Origin: Pseudaminobacter soli (ex Li et al. 2025)
GTDB taxonomy: Bacteria > Pseudomonadota > Alphaproteobacteria > Rhizobiales > Rhizobiaceae
Length of the DNA: 64,000 bases
Direction: 5' to 3'
Assembly (NCBI RefSeq): GCF_029892515.1
Contig: NZ_JARXVF010000003.1
Coordinates: 310,001 to 374,000 of the forward strand
Shown here: positions 1 through 9,101 of the stretch, piece after piece
How positions within the stretch are numbered: position 1 is the first letter of the stretch
How the letters are laid out: every line of letters begins with the position of its first letter
Position numbers and translations under genes: made by a program
Notes under the pieces: generated by a model
What the model saw: the letters and a program-made list of their open reading frames with translations, nothing else
The model's database searches: none
What the model was told of the DNA's origin: nothing

Positions 1-400
1 TGGCCGTCTCAACCATGTCGCCATCGCCGTGCCGGATCTCGCAGCCGCGAGCGCCGTCTATCGCGACATGCTGGGTGCCAAGCTGACCGAGCCGCAGGCG
101 CTGCCCGAACATGGGGTGACGGTGGTGTTCATCGACACCGGCAACACCAAGATCGAACTGCTCGAGCCGTTGGGGGAGGGCTCTCCGATTGCCGCTTTCC
201 TGGAAAAGAACCCGGCCGGCGGCATGCATCACCTCTGCTACGAGGTGGAAGACATCATCGCTGCGCGCGATCGGCTGAAGGCCGCAGGCGCGCGCGTGCT
301 GGGCGATGGAAACCCCAAGATCGGTGCGCATGGCAAGCCGGTGCTTTTCCTGCACCCCAAGGACTTCCTCGGCACGCTGGTCGAACTGGAACAGGTGTAG
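1..400 (+). CDS. mce: Methylmalonyl-CoA epimerase, 5'-truncated
   Basis: Interconverts the (R) and (S) forms of methylmalonyl-CoA in propionyl-CoA breakdown, in the cytoplasm. The reading frame is open to the left edge and reads GRLNHVAIAVPDL, the usual N-terminus of this glyoxalase/VOC-fold family, so only the first one or two codons are missing. A GTG at 29 falls inside the conserved segment and is not the start. Family features seen are GMHHLCYEV in the middle (a metal-ligand region) and a C-terminal LVELEQV ending in the usual Glu. The length of about 132 residues is normal. A DUF1467 gene follows four bases after the stop, an arrangement common in Rhizobiales. Confidence 0.9.
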   Translation, partial: GRLNHVAIAVPDLAAASAVYRDMLGAKLTEPQALPEHGVTVVFIDTGNTKIELLEPLGEGSPIAAFLEKNPAGGMHHLCYEVEDIIAARDRLKAAGARVLGDGNPKIGAHGKPVLFLHPKDFLGTLVELEQV

Positions 401-404
401 GCTC

Positions 405-677
405 ATGACTGGCTGGATTCCGACTGTCGCCGTCTATTTCGTCATCTGGTGGACGGTCCTCTTCATCGCACTGCCCTTCGGCCTGAAGACGCAGGACGAC
501 GACAAGAACGTCACCCTCGGCACCGAAGCGAGCGCGCCTCGCGGGCCGCACATGCTGCGCGCGATCATTATCACCACCATACTGGCCTTCGTGATCTACG
601 GGGCGTTCTACTATCTCACCCGCGTGCTCGGGCTGGGCTTCGACGATTTCCCGAAATTCGTGCCGGACTACCAGTAA
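405..677 (+). CDS. DUF1467 small inner-membrane protein
   Basis: A 90-residue protein of unknown function belonging to the DUF1467 family, which in alphaproteobacteria typically sits next to the methylmalonyl-CoA epimerase gene. Two hydrophobic segments are visible, at about residues 5-27 and 52-75. They are separated by a polar loop with KTQDDD and a conserved GPHML stretch. ATG 405 was chosen because it lies four bases after the mce stop and gives the family's usual N-terminus (MTGWIPTVAVYF). The frame extends further upstream, but only as an overlap with mce. It probably shares the mce transcript. No function can be assigned. Confidence 0.85.
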   Translation: MTGWIPTVAVYFVIWWTVLFIALPFGLKTQDDDKNVTLGTEASAPRGPHMLRAIIITTILAFVIYGAFYYLTRVLGLGFDDFPKFVPDYQ

Positions 678-968
678 GTCGGCTCTAGAAGCGGCTTAGC
701 GGTGTAATTCGTCGGAGGGGCACGTCTCCGCGACCGTCTACGCCTGTTTCGCGCATTTGGCCGAACATTCAATCAACTGGGACGTCGAGGGACCTCTGCG
801 CGCAGCTTGCCGCAGGGGAGCCCTTTCTTTCCAAAAAGCTATATTGCAAATGGCGGCTGAATAGGTAATTTAGTCTAGTGATTTGGTGAAGTATCGAGTC
901 ACGAAAGCGCAGTGCATCGATGGGACTGAGGCGGGCCCTGTCATAAAAATGCAAAGTGTTTGGTGCAC

Positions 969-997
969 AAAAAAAATGCAAGGCACGAGGCCTTGCA
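969..997 (-). terminator. Intrinsic terminator, minus strand
   Basis: On the minus strand TGCAAGG pairs with CCTTGCA around a 7-base loop and is followed directly by eight T residues. This is a textbook rho-independent terminator. There is no minus-strand coding gene immediately upstream of it, so it most likely ends a non-coding transcript. Confidence 0.65.
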
Positions 998-1130
998 ATT
1001 AAACGCGTCCGATCTGCTTTCCGTTTCCGGCGGCTGCGAATTACCGCGCCTAGATCGCATCCTCCCAAGACTTTGACCGCGTAGGAGAACAGATTTTTTC
1101 TCTGTCCTCTCGATTATGTGAGCACACTAG
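969..1130 (-). ncRNA. Candidate small RNA on the minus strand
   Basis: Inferred from structure only. Read on the minus strand, the region has an imperfect hairpin (GAG-ACAGA pairing with TCTGT-CTC around an A-rich loop, about 1087-1113). Roughly 90 bases further on comes a perfect 7-bp terminator stem followed by eight U residues. A possible promoter (GTGACA, 17 bases, CTAGTG) lies just upstream near 1125-1155. No known alphaproteobacterial sRNA family was recognised and no protein frame explains the terminator. The 5' end is a guess. Confidence 0.3.
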
Positions 1131-1407
1131 ACCAAGCTGCGCTGAATTGTCACGAACATTTTTGCGTGGATGGCCCATTAGATGTGCTGCACTGCACAAT
1201 GGGTTTGCAGCCCCTGCACATGGCTTGGGCACGGACGGGCGGGCCAAAGACGCGCAATCTGTCGCGGTTGGCCCCCAAGTGCCTGTTCCGTAGCGGCTTC
1301 GGGTTTCCAAGCCGCCTTGAAATAGCTATGAAGCGCGGGCAGGCAACAACTCTGCGCCGGTACCGATTCCGGTTCCGGTTCCTCTTTCTTCTTTGACGGA
1401 ATTCCTC

Positions 1408-2733
1408 ATGCGTCTATCGCGCTACTTCCTGCCCATCCTGAAAGAGAATCCGCGCGAGGCCGAAATCGTCTCGCACCGTCTGATGCTGCGCGCTGGCATG
1501 ATCCGCCAGCAGGCCGCAGGCAGCTTCTCCTGGCTGCCACTGGGCAAGCGCGTTCTGGACAAGGTGTGCCGGATCATTCGCGAGGAGCAGGACCGCGCCG
1601 GCGCGCTGGAAATCCTCATGCCGACCATTCAGTCTGCCGACCTGTGGCGCGAGAGCGGCCGCTATGACGACTATGGCGACGAGATGCTGCGCATCAAGGA
1701 CCGCAACAAGCGCGACATGCTGTTCGGCCCGACCAACGAGGAAATGGTCACGGAGATCTTCCGTTCCTACGTCAAGACCTACAAGGACCTGCCGCTGAAC
1801 CTTTACCACATCCAGTGGAAGTTCCGCGACGAGCGGCGCCCGCGCTTCGGCGTCATGCGCAGCCGTGAGTTCCTGATGAAGGACGCCTATTCCTTCGACA
1901 TCGACTACGAAGGCGCCCGGGCGGCCTATAACCGCATGTTCGTCTCCTATCTGCGCACCTTCACGCGCATGGGCCTGCAGGCCATTCCGATGCGCGCCGA
2001 CACCGGCCCGATCGGCGGCGACCTCAGCCACGAATTCATCATCCTGGCCGAGACCGGCGAAAGCCAGGTCTATTGCGCCCGCGAGTTCCTGGACCTGCCG
2101 GTGCCGGGCGAGAACGTCGACTTCACCAATGACGGAGAGATCGCCGGCATCGTCCAGCAGTGGACGACGCCCTATGCGGCCACCGACGAAATGCATGACG
2201 AAGCTGCCTGGAACGCCGTTCCCGCCGGCGACCAGCTCTCGGCGCGGGGCATTGAGGTCGGCCACATCTTCCACTTCGGCGAAAAGTATTCCAAGCCGAT
2301 GGAAGCCAAGGTCGCCGGCCCGGACGGCAAGGATCACTACGTGTCCATGGGCTCCTACGGCATCGGGCCGTCGCGCCTCATCGCTGCGATCATCGAGGCC
2401 AGCCACGACGAGAACGGCATTATCTGGCCGGAGGCCGTGGCGCCGTTCCAGGTGGGCGTCATCAACATGAAGACGGGCGACGCCGAGTGCGACCGCGTGT
2501 CGGAAGAGCTCTATGACGCGCTCACCGCCGCCGGCAAGGACGTGCTCTACGACGACACCGACCAGCGCTCGGGCGGCAAGTTCGCCACAGCCGACCTGAT
2601 CGGCCTGCCGTGGCAGATCATCGTCGGCCCGCGCGGCGTGGCCGCAGGCGAGGTCGAGATCAAGAACCGCCGTACCGGCGAGAGGGAGACCCTGTCGATC
2701 CCCGCCGCCATTGCTCGCTTCGGTAGGGACTGA
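1408..2733 (+). CDS. proS: Prolyl-tRNA synthetase
   Basis: Charges tRNA-Pro with proline, in the cytoplasm. This is a class II synthetase of the short alphaproteobacterial type (441 residues) that lacks the large inserted editing domain found in E. coli ProS. Class II motifs are visible: [23 protein letters not shown] (motif 2 region, about residues 136-158) and the motif 3 region [14 protein letters not shown]-terminal anticodon-binding domain follows ([24 protein letters not shown]). ATG 1408 gives the conserved start [19 protein letters not shown] with GACGGA upstream. A TTG at 1393 would add five atypical residues. The stop overlaps the lolC start by one base, so the two are translationally coupled. 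Confidence 0.95.
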   Translation: MRLSRYFLPILKENPREAEIVSHRLMLRAGMIRQQAAGSFSWLPLGKRVLDKVCRIIREEQDRAGALEILMPTIQSADLWRESGRYDDYGDEMLRIKDRNKRDMLFGPTNEEMVTEIFRSYVKTYKDLPLNLYHIQWKFRDERRPRFGVMRSREFLMKDAYSFDIDYEGARAAYNRMFVSYLRTFTRMGLQAIPMRADTGPIGGDLSHEFIILAETGESQVYCAREFLDLPVPGENVDFTNDGEIAGIVQQWTTPYAATDEMHDEAAWNAVPAGDQLSARGIEVGHIFHFGEKYSKPMEAKVAGPDGKDHYVSMGSYGIGPSRLIAAIIEASHDENGIIWPEAVAPFQVGVINMKTGDAECDRVSEELYDALTAAGKDVLYDDTDQRSGGKFATADLIGLPWQIIVGPRGVAAGEVEIKNRRTGERETLSIPAAIARFGRD

Positions 2734-4019
2734 TGGCTAAGGCGGCGGCCAAGCCGGCTGGCGCCGGACCTTTCTCCGCCTTCGAGCGGATGGTGGCGTG
2801 GCGCTACCTGCGCTCGCGGCGCAAGGAAACGGTCATCTCGGTGATCGCCTCGATGTCGTTCATCGGCATCATGCTGGGCGTGGCAACCCTCATCATCGTC
2901 ATGGCGGTGATGAACGGCTTCCGCGGCGAGCTGCTGAGCCGCATCCTCGGCATCAACGGCCACTTGATCGTCCAGCCGGTCGATACGCCGCTGGAGGATT
3001 ATGATGCGGTCTCCGGCCGCATCAACGGCGTGGCCGGCGTCAAATACGCCATCCCCCTCATCGACGGCCAGGTTCTGGCGCAGGGCGAGGTGGGTGCCGG
3101 CAACGGCGCGCTGGTGCGCGGCATTCGCGGCCAGGACCTCGGCAAGATTTCGCTGGTTGCCAACAACATCAAGCAGGGCTCGCTCGTCGGCTTCGACGAC
3201 AATCACGAGGCCGTGGCGATCGGCTCGCGCATGGCCGACAATCTCGGCCTGTCGCTCGGCAACACCATCACCCTGATCTCGCCGGAGGGCGACGTCACCC
3301 CGATGGGCACGACGCCGCGCATGAAGGGCTACAAGATCGCGGCGATCTTTGAAGTGGGCATGTCGGAATACGATGCCTCCATCATCTACATGCCGCTTTC
3401 GGAGGCGCAGCTGTTCTTCAACATGGAAGGACGAGCGCAGACGATCGAGGTCTTCGTCGACAATCCAGACGCGGTCGATTCGTTGAAACCGCGCGTGGAG
3501 GAGGCGACCCAGCGTCCGGTCTTCATTTCCGATTGGCGGCAACGAAACCAGACCTTCTTCTCGGCCCTGCAGGTCGAGCGCAACGTCATGTTCATGATCC
3601 TGACTCTGATCGTGCTTGTGGCCGCGCTCAACATCATCTCGGGCTTGGTCATGCTGGTGAAGGACAAGGGCAGGGACATCGCGATCCTGCGCACCATGGG
3701 CGCCACGCGCGGCGCGGTCATGCGCATCTTCGTGATGACGGGTGCTGCCATCGGCGTCACCGGCACCATAGCCGGCGTCCTCCTCGGCATCGTCGTGTGC
3801 CTGAACGTCGAGTCGATCCGTCAGTTCTTCTCCTGGGTTTCGGGTACGGTGCTGTTCAATCCCGAGCTCTATTTCCTGAGCAAACTGCCGGCCAGGATGG
3901 ATTTCAACGAGACCGTCAGCGTCGTCATCATGGCGCTTACCCTCTCGTTCCTGGCCACGCTGTTTCCTGCCTGGCGGGCCGCCAAGCTCGATCCGGTCGA
4001 AGCGTTGCGGTACGAATGA
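2733..4019 (+). CDS. lolC: Lipoprotein-releasing ABC transporter permease LolC/LolE
   Basis: Inner-membrane permease of the Lol system, which extracts lipoproteins from the inner membrane and hands them to LolA. The protein has 428 residues. It has one N-terminal membrane helix (about residues 35-60, [21 protein letters not shown]), a large periplasmic MacB-like domain, and three C-terminal helices of the FtsX fold (about 275-300, 325-350, 390-412). It ends with the typical [16 protein letters not shown]. Alphaproteobacteria usually have a single LolC/E-type permease acting as a homodimer, so the choice between C and E is nominal. The start overlaps the proS stop and the stop overlaps the lolD start. 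Confidence 0.93.
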   Translation: MAKAAAKPAGAGPFSAFERMVAWRYLRSRRKETVISVIASMSFIGIMLGVATLIIVMAVMNGFRGELLSRILGINGHLIVQPVDTPLEDYDAVSGRINGVAGVKYAIPLIDGQVLAQGEVGAGNGALVRGIRGQDLGKISLVANNIKQGSLVGFDDNHEAVAIGSRMADNLGLSLGNTITLISPEGDVTPMGTTPRMKGYKIAAIFEVGMSEYDASIIYMPLSEAQLFFNMEGRAQTIEVFVDNPDAVDSLKPRVEEATQRPVFISDWRQRNQTFFSALQVERNVMFMILTLIVLVAALNIISGLVMLVKDKGRDIAILRTMGATRGAVMRIFVMTGAAIGVTGTIAGVLLGIVVCLNVESIRQFFSWVSGTVLFNPELYFLSKLPARMDFNETVSVVIMALTLSFLATLFPAWRAAKLDPVEALRYE

Positions 4020-4702
4020 TGGCTAACGAAAAAGTTATCGAACTGAAGGGCGTCGAGCGGCACTACGTCCAGGGGCCGCGCAAGCTCACCATCCTCAATG
4101 GCGCCGAGTTTTCGTTGCGGCGCGGCGAGATGGTGGCGCTCGTCGCCCCCTCGGGCTCAGGCAAGTCCACGCTGCTGCACACCGCCGGCCTGCTCGAAAA
4201 GCCGGATGCCGGTGATGTCATCCTGTCCGGACGCGCCTGCGGACGCCTGTCCGACGACGAGCGTACGTCCATCCGCCGCAACGACATCGGCTTCGTCTAC
4301 CAGTTCCACCACCTGCTGCCTGAATTCTCGGCCATTGAGAACGTCATGATGCCGCAACTGGTAAAGGGGCTGGCGCCGGCCGAGGCGCGAGCGCGGGCAG
4401 GGCAGCTGCTGGAATACATGCAGATCGGCAAGCGCGGCCAACATCGCCCCTCCGAGCTTTCGGGCGGCGAGCAGCAGCGCGTGGCGATCGCACGCGCGGT
4501 GGCCAATGCGCCGCTGCTGCTCTTGGCCGACGAGCCGACCGGCAATCTCGATCCCGTCACCGCCTCTTACGTCTTCGACGCGCTCTTTGCGCTGGTGCGT
4601 CAGTCGGGGCTTGCGGCGCTGATCGCAACCCACAACCACGAGCTCGCCGCCCGCATGGACCGCCGCGTCACCCTCATGGACGGCAAGGTGGTGCCTCTCT
4701 GA
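4016..4702 (+). CDS. lolD: Lipoprotein-releasing ABC transporter ATPase LolD
   Basis: Cytoplasmic ATPase that powers lipoprotein release by the LolCD complex. The protein has 228 residues. Walker A is APSGSGKS (about 44-51), the ABC signature is LSGGEQQR, Walker B is LLLADEPT followed by GNLD, and the H-loop is ATHNHELA. The motif [14 protein letters not shown] is typical of LolD. Two ATG codons, 4016 and 4019, overlap the lolC stop, and either may be used. The long frame extending back to 3533 is only a shadow within lolC. In several Rhizobiales dnaE follows lolD, but here no gene follows for over 1 kb. Confidence 0.95.
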   Translation: MMANEKVIELKGVERHYVQGPRKLTILNGAEFSLRRGEMVALVAPSGSGKSTLLHTAGLLEKPDAGDVILSGRACGRLSDDERTSIRRNDIGFVYQFHHLLPEFSAIENVMMPQLVKGLAPAEARARAGQLLEYMQIGKRGQHRPSELSGGEQQRVAIARAVANAPLLLLADEPTGNLDPVTASYVFDALFALVRQSGLAALIATHNHELAARMDRRVTLMDGKVVPL

Positions 4703-4723
4703 GGCACCACGCCGGGTTTTTTT
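4690..4723 (+). terminator. Probable intrinsic terminator after lolD
   Basis: GGTGCCTC and GAGGCACC form a perfect 8-bp stem around TCT that includes the lolD stop codon. It is followed nine bases later by a run of seven T. A second short CCGGG/CCCGG pairing straddles the T run. Confidence 0.5.
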
Positions 4724-5789
4724 CCCCGGTTTGAGGGGAGGCCGCATCCAAGCGTAGCGGAGGGTGCGGGTGAGGCCACAGCAGTTGTGCGTGGCATGGA
4801 CCTACCCAGTCGGCCGCTTCGCAAGCCGCCCATCGCTATGTTTCCGGGCGCTCGTCGTTCGAACAGCCAAATCGTTGCCTTTTGGTGGCCTTCGGCCATC
4901 ACTCCTCACCCTCATGGGGGTAAGGCTATCGCATAAGGCGCGACTTACCCCCACTCCGCCTCGCTTCGCTTGGCACCTCTCCCCCTCAAAAGGGGAGAGG
5001 AGGGGTGCCAGGCTTGCGGACGGCGTTTCCTCTCCCCGTCGATCGGGGGGGCCGAAGGACGGGCGAGACCCGCGGCTCGCCCCGGAATGGCGGTTTGCGA
5101 AGCAAACCGGAGTGGGGATCGAATTCTACCGTCATCCTCGGGCCGGAGCACGAGCGCAGCGAAGTGCGGAGGACCCGGGGATCCATGCCGGTCGGCCAAA
5201 GCTGCCGCAGCGGCGCAGGCACAGCTGAACCAGACAGCCTGTCTGTGGATGAATTCACCGCATTCTCGGCGCTAGCTCATTGAGATCGCAGGCCCCGAGA
5301 CAAAATCGCCCTCTCTTTCATCCCCCACCTTTCCGCCTCCCGCATAATCCTCGGCATCGCCCTCGCGGGAACACGGGTCATGAACCGGATGAGCGTGGAG
5401 GGCGACGGCGTCCGGGCTGGTGGCGTGACGGTAGCGCTGCTGGATGATGAATCCCCAAGTCCGGGCCTTTGCGGCGGCTGGCGGCGCGAATGCCGAGGCG
5501 ACTGAGCGGGGCAAGAGCGTCGGGTGGGCGCATGGCTAGCGTCAACCAATACCCTTAGAGACGCGATGCCATGCGTCCACGTTCCCATGATCCGACTTCG
5601 TTTCGAGGCGCGGTAACGCCCCTTCGCGCCCAAGGGGGCAGGGGCCGACAAGTGCAAGAGATTTGCGGATAAGGCGAGGCCTTAACCTTTGATTAACCGC
5701 ATCGCCGCCTCAGCGCGTTCGGGGCTGACTCGGGTTTGACAATGGAACAAAAATAGAACAAAGTGAAAACAATTCAGATACAGGAGGAA
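4703..5789. repeat. Repeat-rich non-coding region between lolD and the SOS peptide
   Basis: About 1.09 kb with no credible gene. It carries fragments that look like the short GC-rich intergenic repeats common in Mesorhizobium and relatives. One is the stretch around 4940-5005 with CTCCCCCTCAAAAGGGGAG, a palindromic element. Another is the 5130-5190 stretch (CGTCATCCTCGGGCC, then GGACCCGGGGATCCATGCC). Identification as genomic repeats is from memory of such elements, and repeat number cannot be tested within this window. The rest (5200-5700) contains short open frames with no recognisable protein features. Confidence 0.5.
5745..5759 (+). promoter_or_regulatory. LexA (SOS) box, GAAC-N7-GAAC
   Basis: GAAC, seven bases (AAAAATA), GAAC: an exact match to the direct-repeat LexA operator of alphaproteobacteria (GTTC-N7-GTTC on the other strand). 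It starts four bases after a TTGACA (5736-5741) that would serve as a -35 element, so bound LexA would cover the promoter. The small ORF at 5793 starts 33 bases downstream. Confidence 0.75.
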
Positions 5790-5792
5790 ATG

Positions 5793-5879
5793 ATGACCGA
5801 TCTGATCCAGGATGTCCTCTCGCTGATTTGCATGAGCGCATTTCTCGTCACGATGGCGATGTGGATCGGCGCGATGTGA
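5793..5879 (+). CDS. SOS-controlled 28-residue membrane peptide
   Basis: Starts at ATG 5793, with a second ATG immediately before it at 5790. An excellent ribosome site, AGGAGG (5782-5787), lies just upstream. The product has a short polar N-terminus (MTDLIQDV) followed by one hydrophobic stretch of about 20 residues with Trp and several Met, a single membrane helix. The LexA box and -35 element upstream indicate DNA-damage induction. Known SOS-induced membrane peptides of almost the same size are Caulobacter SidA (29 residues, blocks division through FtsW) and E. coli TisB (29 residues, depolarises the membrane). No sequence identity to either is claimed. It stands alone, convergent with lipB. 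Confidence 0.65.
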   Translation: MTDLIQDVLSLICMSAFLVTMAMWIGAM

Positions 5880-5898
5880 GCCAGTCCTCGGTCGTCCG

Positions 5899-5918
5899 GG
5901 CGGGTTTTAGCCCGCCTT
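5899..5918. terminator. Hairpin between the SOS peptide and lipB
   Basis: GGCGGG and CCCGCC pair around TTTTAG, twenty bases after the small ORF stop and spanning the lipB stop codon. It could end transcription in both directions. The T run after the stem is only two bases on the plus strand, so efficiency is uncertain. Confidence 0.4.
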
Positions 5919-6647
5919 GCGATGTGCTTCGGCCGTGGATGCGGCCGGGCCGAACACGGTCTCGAAAGCCGCCTTCAGCGCCACGTCGAGATCGGTCATG
6001 GTCACCGGCAGGCCGAGATCGACCAGGCTGGTTACGCCATGCTCGGCTATGCCGCACGGCACGATGCCGCTGAAATGGTCGAGGTTGGGCTCGACGTTGA
6101 TGGCGATGCCGTGAAAGCTCACCCAGCGGCGCAGGCGGATGCCGATGGCCGCGATCTTGTCCTCGGCGGGGGATCCGTCGGGCATCGGCGGCCGATCCGG
6201 CCGCACCACCCAGACGCCGACGCGATCCTCGCGTCGCTCGCCGTGAATGTTGAAGCGGTCGAGGGTCATGATGATCCAGGCTTCCAGCGCGGCCACGAAG
6301 GCGCGCACGTCCTCGCGCCGACGCTTCAGGTCGAGCATGACATAGGCCACGCGCTGGCCGGGGCCGTGATAGGTGTATTCGCCGCCGCGCCCGGCATCGA
6401 AGACCGGGAACCGGTCGGGGTCGACAAGGTCGCTGGGCTGCGCGCTGGTGCCGGCGGTGTAGAGCGGCGGGTGCTCGACCAGCCACACAAGTTCACCCGC
6501 ACTGCCGTCGCGAATCGCTGCAGCGCGCGATTCCATGAAGGCGAGGGCGTCTTCATACGGGGTCAGACCCGGCTCGATTCGCCATTCGACGGGCGGCGAA
6601 TCGGCCGCCGGCAAAAAAGATGTGTCGATCTGGCTGCGCTGATTCAT
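5907..6647 (-). CDS. lipB: Octanoyltransferase LipB
   Basis: Transfers octanoyl groups from acyl carrier protein to lipoyl domains (2-oxoacid dehydrogenases, glycine cleavage H protein), the first step of lipoate synthesis, in the cytoplasm. The protein has 246 residues. The conserved [12 protein letters not shown] lies at about residues 87-98. The catalytic Lys is in DKIAAIGIR (about residue 164), followed by SFHGIAINV. The thioester-forming Cys is in IVPCGI (about residue 198). The N-terminus is about 20 residues longer than in E. coli LipB, as in other Rhizobiales. The start ATG at 6647 is supported only by frame length. Confidence 0.93.
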   Translation of the reverse strand: MNQRSQIDTSFLPAADSPPVEWRIEPGLTPYEDALAFMESRAAAIRDGSAGELVWLVEHPPLYTAGTSAQPSDLVDPDRFPVFDAGRGGEYTYHGPGQRVAYVMLDLKRRREDVRAFVAALEAWIIMTLDRFNIHGERREDRVGVWVVRPDRPPMPDGSPAEDKIAAIGIRLRRWVSFHGIAINVEPNLDHFSGIVPCGIAEHGVTSLVDLGLPVTMTDLDVALKAAFETVFGPAASTAEAHRKAG

Positions 6648-6858
6648 GGCCTGGCCTCGAAAACTCCCCCCTCATATGGCTGCGGGCACGCAAAAGGTCC
6701 AGTTTCTCCTCTGCGGCGGTGCGGTTTTCCTCGCTCCAAGCCCGGCATTCCCCTGCGTCGTCACAAAGAATTCGAATATTCGTCACGGCGTACTTGTGCC
6801 CCCCAAAACGATTTGCTACATGCCCACCTGCCGGTCGAGACCGGCCCTTTCGTGACGT

Positions 6859-6943
6859 GCGGTCGTGGCGGAATTGGTAGACGCGCAGCGTTGAGGTCGC
6901 TGTGGGGCAACCCGTGGAAGTTCGAGTCTTCTCGACCGCACCA
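6859..6943 (+). tRNA. tRNA-Leu (anticodon GAG)
   Basis: An 85-base tRNA with encoded CCA. The acceptor stem GCGGTCG pairs with CGACCGC. The D-arm reads GGCGGAATTGGTAGACGC. The anticodon arm CAGCG-TTGAGGT-CGCTG shows GAG. A long variable arm typical of tRNA-Leu follows (TGTGGGGCAACCCGTG), then a T-loop TTCGAGT. The tRNA serves CTC/CTT codons. Confidence 0.95.
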
Positions 6944-7112
6944 GTCACTCTTAAGAGCCCAGGACTATTGGGCTTTCTCAGGATCTGCGATCCAATCCAT
7001 TAAGACACTGAGAGCCTTATTCGGCGGCGAGGAAAACCAACCTCGCTGGCAGTTGGCGCGAGTCGGCCACCCGCAGGATACGGCCGCTCAACTTTCCCAA
7101 TGCAGAGCTTCC

Positions 7113-8753
7113 TCAGGCAGGGACAGCACCCGGTTTCCACGCTTCTGCGGCGGTTGGGCCAAAATGCGTGTGCTTGAGCCAGTCCGCCAGGCGCAGGGCC
7201 ATCGAGACGATCATCAATGTCGGATTGGCGTGCGAGGCCGTTGGGAAAACCGAGCTTCCTGCCACATAGACATTTCCCACCTCGTGAAGGCGGCAATTGC
7301 GGTCCACGACGCCATGCGCCGGATCGTCGGACATCCTGGTTGTGCCGGTCGGATGGGCAACGTCAGTGAACGACTCAGGCAAGCCTCCTTCTGCGAGCCA
7401 GGCGGGAGGAATCGGTGCACCGAGACCGATTCGGGCAAGCTCCTGTGCGAGGATGCTGGCCAGTTCGGCAACCGATCGCTTTTCCAGCTCGGAAATCTTC
7501 CAGTTCACGCGCGCAATGGGCTGCCCCTGCTCATCCCTGCGTTCGGAGAGCGTGACGCGGCTTTCAGGATCGGGTTGCTGCTCCACCAAGCAATCGAAGA
7601 CCAGCCTGTCGACCTTGTGCCGGACGTTGCGTCCCTTCGCGAAGCGTTGGTAAAGCCCCTCCACAAGGTTCATCGGATCGGCGACGGCGCGGCGCATGTC
7701 CGTCAGATATCGCGGCGAGCTGCGCGTGTAGAGGCGCTTGAGCGCGTCCCAGGGATCGTCTTCGGACCTGTGCTCGGACAGATAAGCCGCGCAGTTCAGC
7801 AGCTGCTTTTGCCGCTGCAGGGCAGGGCTCAGTGCCAGGCCGTGCGAATAAACGTGGGTCCTGTTGCGCTGCCGGAGTTGGAACAGGCCCAGCCTGGCCT
7901 GGACCGCGCGCGCCGACTTGGCGCCATAGTGGCCGAGGCTAATGCGTGGGTGGTCCATCAGGAAACGTCCCACCAGATCGTTTTGGTTTCCCACGCCACT
8001 TGCGCGGGTGCGCCTGGAGGCGAGCAGAAGCCTGGCGTTCTCCAACCCGCCGCCGGCAAGCACCGCAATCTTTGGAACGATGCGGACAGTGCGGCCAGGA
8101 GCCGGCGTGACCTCGAGCGAGGTCAGTCGGCGACCGCTTTCGTCGGTGCACAGTTGCGTGACCGGTGCATGGACATAGGCTTGGATGTTTTCAGCTGTCT
8201 GGCTCAGAAAGTGAGGCCCAAAGCGCAGGAACTCCATTGGCTGTTTGGGGTCGCGCGCGAACTGCCAGAAGCAGGGCATCAGCAGATCGGGGGATACGTC
8301 CCTCTTTGGTCGAGCCTTTCCGAGAATGTTCCACATCTCGTGGTCGTAGACATTGGGGCCAAGCTGCATCAGTTCGGCCGCCCTGTCCGAGTAGGGAGAG
8401 ACGTCTTCCCGACCTATCGGCCATCCGGAGAAGCGCACCCATGGGCGACGCTCGAAGTCTATATCGTCAAAGGTTCGGCATTTTCCGCTCCAGCTATGCG
8501 AGCTGCCGCCGAACACGCGATTGCGGACCAACCTTGGTTCGCGCACTCGCGGTGCGCCGACACTTTCAAACCCTTCGCTGGCGGCGACCTCTCTGCTCTC
8601 TGCCAGGCCGCCGCACTCCAGGAGAATGACGCGCACGCGGCTGCCGAAGAACTCGCGCGCGATCGACAGGCCGGCAGGGCCGGTACCTATAATGGCCAAG
8701 TCCGCCTCGAGCGTCGTCCCGGGCGCGACCATGCGCATGTCGCGGACTTGCAT
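7113..8753 (-). CDS. GMC-family FAD-dependent oxidoreductase
   Basis: A flavin oxidoreductase of the glucose-methanol-choline family; the substrate is unknown. The protein has 546 residues. An N-terminal FAD-binding Rossmann motif, IIGTGPAGLSIAREF, lies at about residues 21-35. The VFGGSSHSWSGKC segment matches the flavin-attachment region. The C-terminal block HPTGTTRMSDDPAHGVVD is followed by NVYVAGSSVFPTASHANPT, with the catalytic His positions of the family. The type with SHANPTLMIVSMALRLADWL is usually found near polysaccharide or sugar genes, but here it is isolated. It is divergent from a MerR regulator. No signal peptide is seen. Confidence 0.85.
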   Translation of the reverse strand: MQVRDMRMVAPGTTLEADLAIIGTGPAGLSIAREFFGSRVRVILLECGGLAESREVAASEGFESVGAPRVREPRLVRNRVFGGSSHSWSGKCRTFDDIDFERRPWVRFSGWPIGREDVSPYSDRAAELMQLGPNVYDHEMWNILGKARPKRDVSPDLLMPCFWQFARDPKQPMEFLRFGPHFLSQTAENIQAYVHAPVTQLCTDESGRRLTSLEVTPAPGRTVRIVPKIAVLAGGGLENARLLLASRRTRASGVGNQNDLVGRFLMDHPRISLGHYGAKSARAVQARLGLFQLRQRNRTHVYSHGLALSPALQRQKQLLNCAAYLSEHRSEDDPWDALKRLYTRSSPRYLTDMRRAVADPMNLVEGLYQRFAKGRNVRHKVDRLVFDCLVEQQPDPESRVTLSERRDEQGQPIARVNWKISELEKRSVAELASILAQELARIGLGAPIPPAWLAEGGLPESFTDVAHPTGTTRMSDDPAHGVVDRNCRLHEVGNVYVAGSSVFPTASHANPTLMIVSMALRLADWLKHTHFGPTAAEAWKPGAVPA

Positions 8754-9101
8754 GCGTCCCTCCGTGTCATCCCCACGGCCTCGCGTGAGGCCGATCTCCC
8801 AGCTTTTCCGTTATCAGCAGGCATCAACGCGGTTGAGAAAGCACTTGTGCGAACGGCGTCGTTCTTTGGTGTGATGCTCGCCAATGCCAACGACCGGGAC
8901 TTATCAATTTGGCTTAGGTCGGACTTTTCGTCTTCGACGGGGGAGGCCCAGACAGATTCCGGCCTCCGCTTCGGCGGGCGAGGGCTGCAGGACGCGCACC
9001 CACTGCTTCGGCTGGATTTTTTCTTCTTGATTGACTTTTACGTAAATGCCGTGCGAAAGTTTTTGTTTAAGTCGCGTCAGCGAAAAAATAATGGGGTGGA
9101 A
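8754..9101. other. Divergent intergenic region, GMC oxidoreductase / MerR regulator
   Basis: About 350 bases with no convincing gene. The right half is AT-rich and contains a perfect palindrome TTTACGTAAA (9037-9046) preceded by TTGAC, probably the regulator's own operator and promoter. Nothing recognisable was seen in the left half beyond short frames. Confidence 0.5.
9031..9046 (+). promoter_or_regulatory. Likely MerR-type (LiuR-like) operator
   Basis: TTGACTTTTACGTAAA contains the perfect palindrome TTTACGTAAA. LiuR-type MerR regulators of alphaproteobacteria recognise ACGTAAA-containing palindromes, and the gene 55 bases downstream encodes such a regulator. Autoregulation is inferred. 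Confidence 0.45.

Larger units (their letters stand above)
678..1407. other. Intergenic region upstream of proS
   Basis: About 730 bases without a convincing protein gene. The longer open frames on either strand have no recognisable family features and unlike-protein composition. The middle part is unusually AT-rich for this genome. It contains a strong intrinsic terminator facing the minus strand at 969-997 and an imperfect hairpin around 1087-1113, which together suggest a minus-strand small RNA. The proS promoter must lie towards the right end, but no clear -35/-10 pair was identified. Confidence 0.6.

Noticed and set aside
1118-1396. Possible small gene upstream of proS
   Set aside because: The translation is low-complexity at its end ([10 protein letters not shown]), arises from a repeated GGTTCC stretch, lacks a ribosome site and resembles no family.
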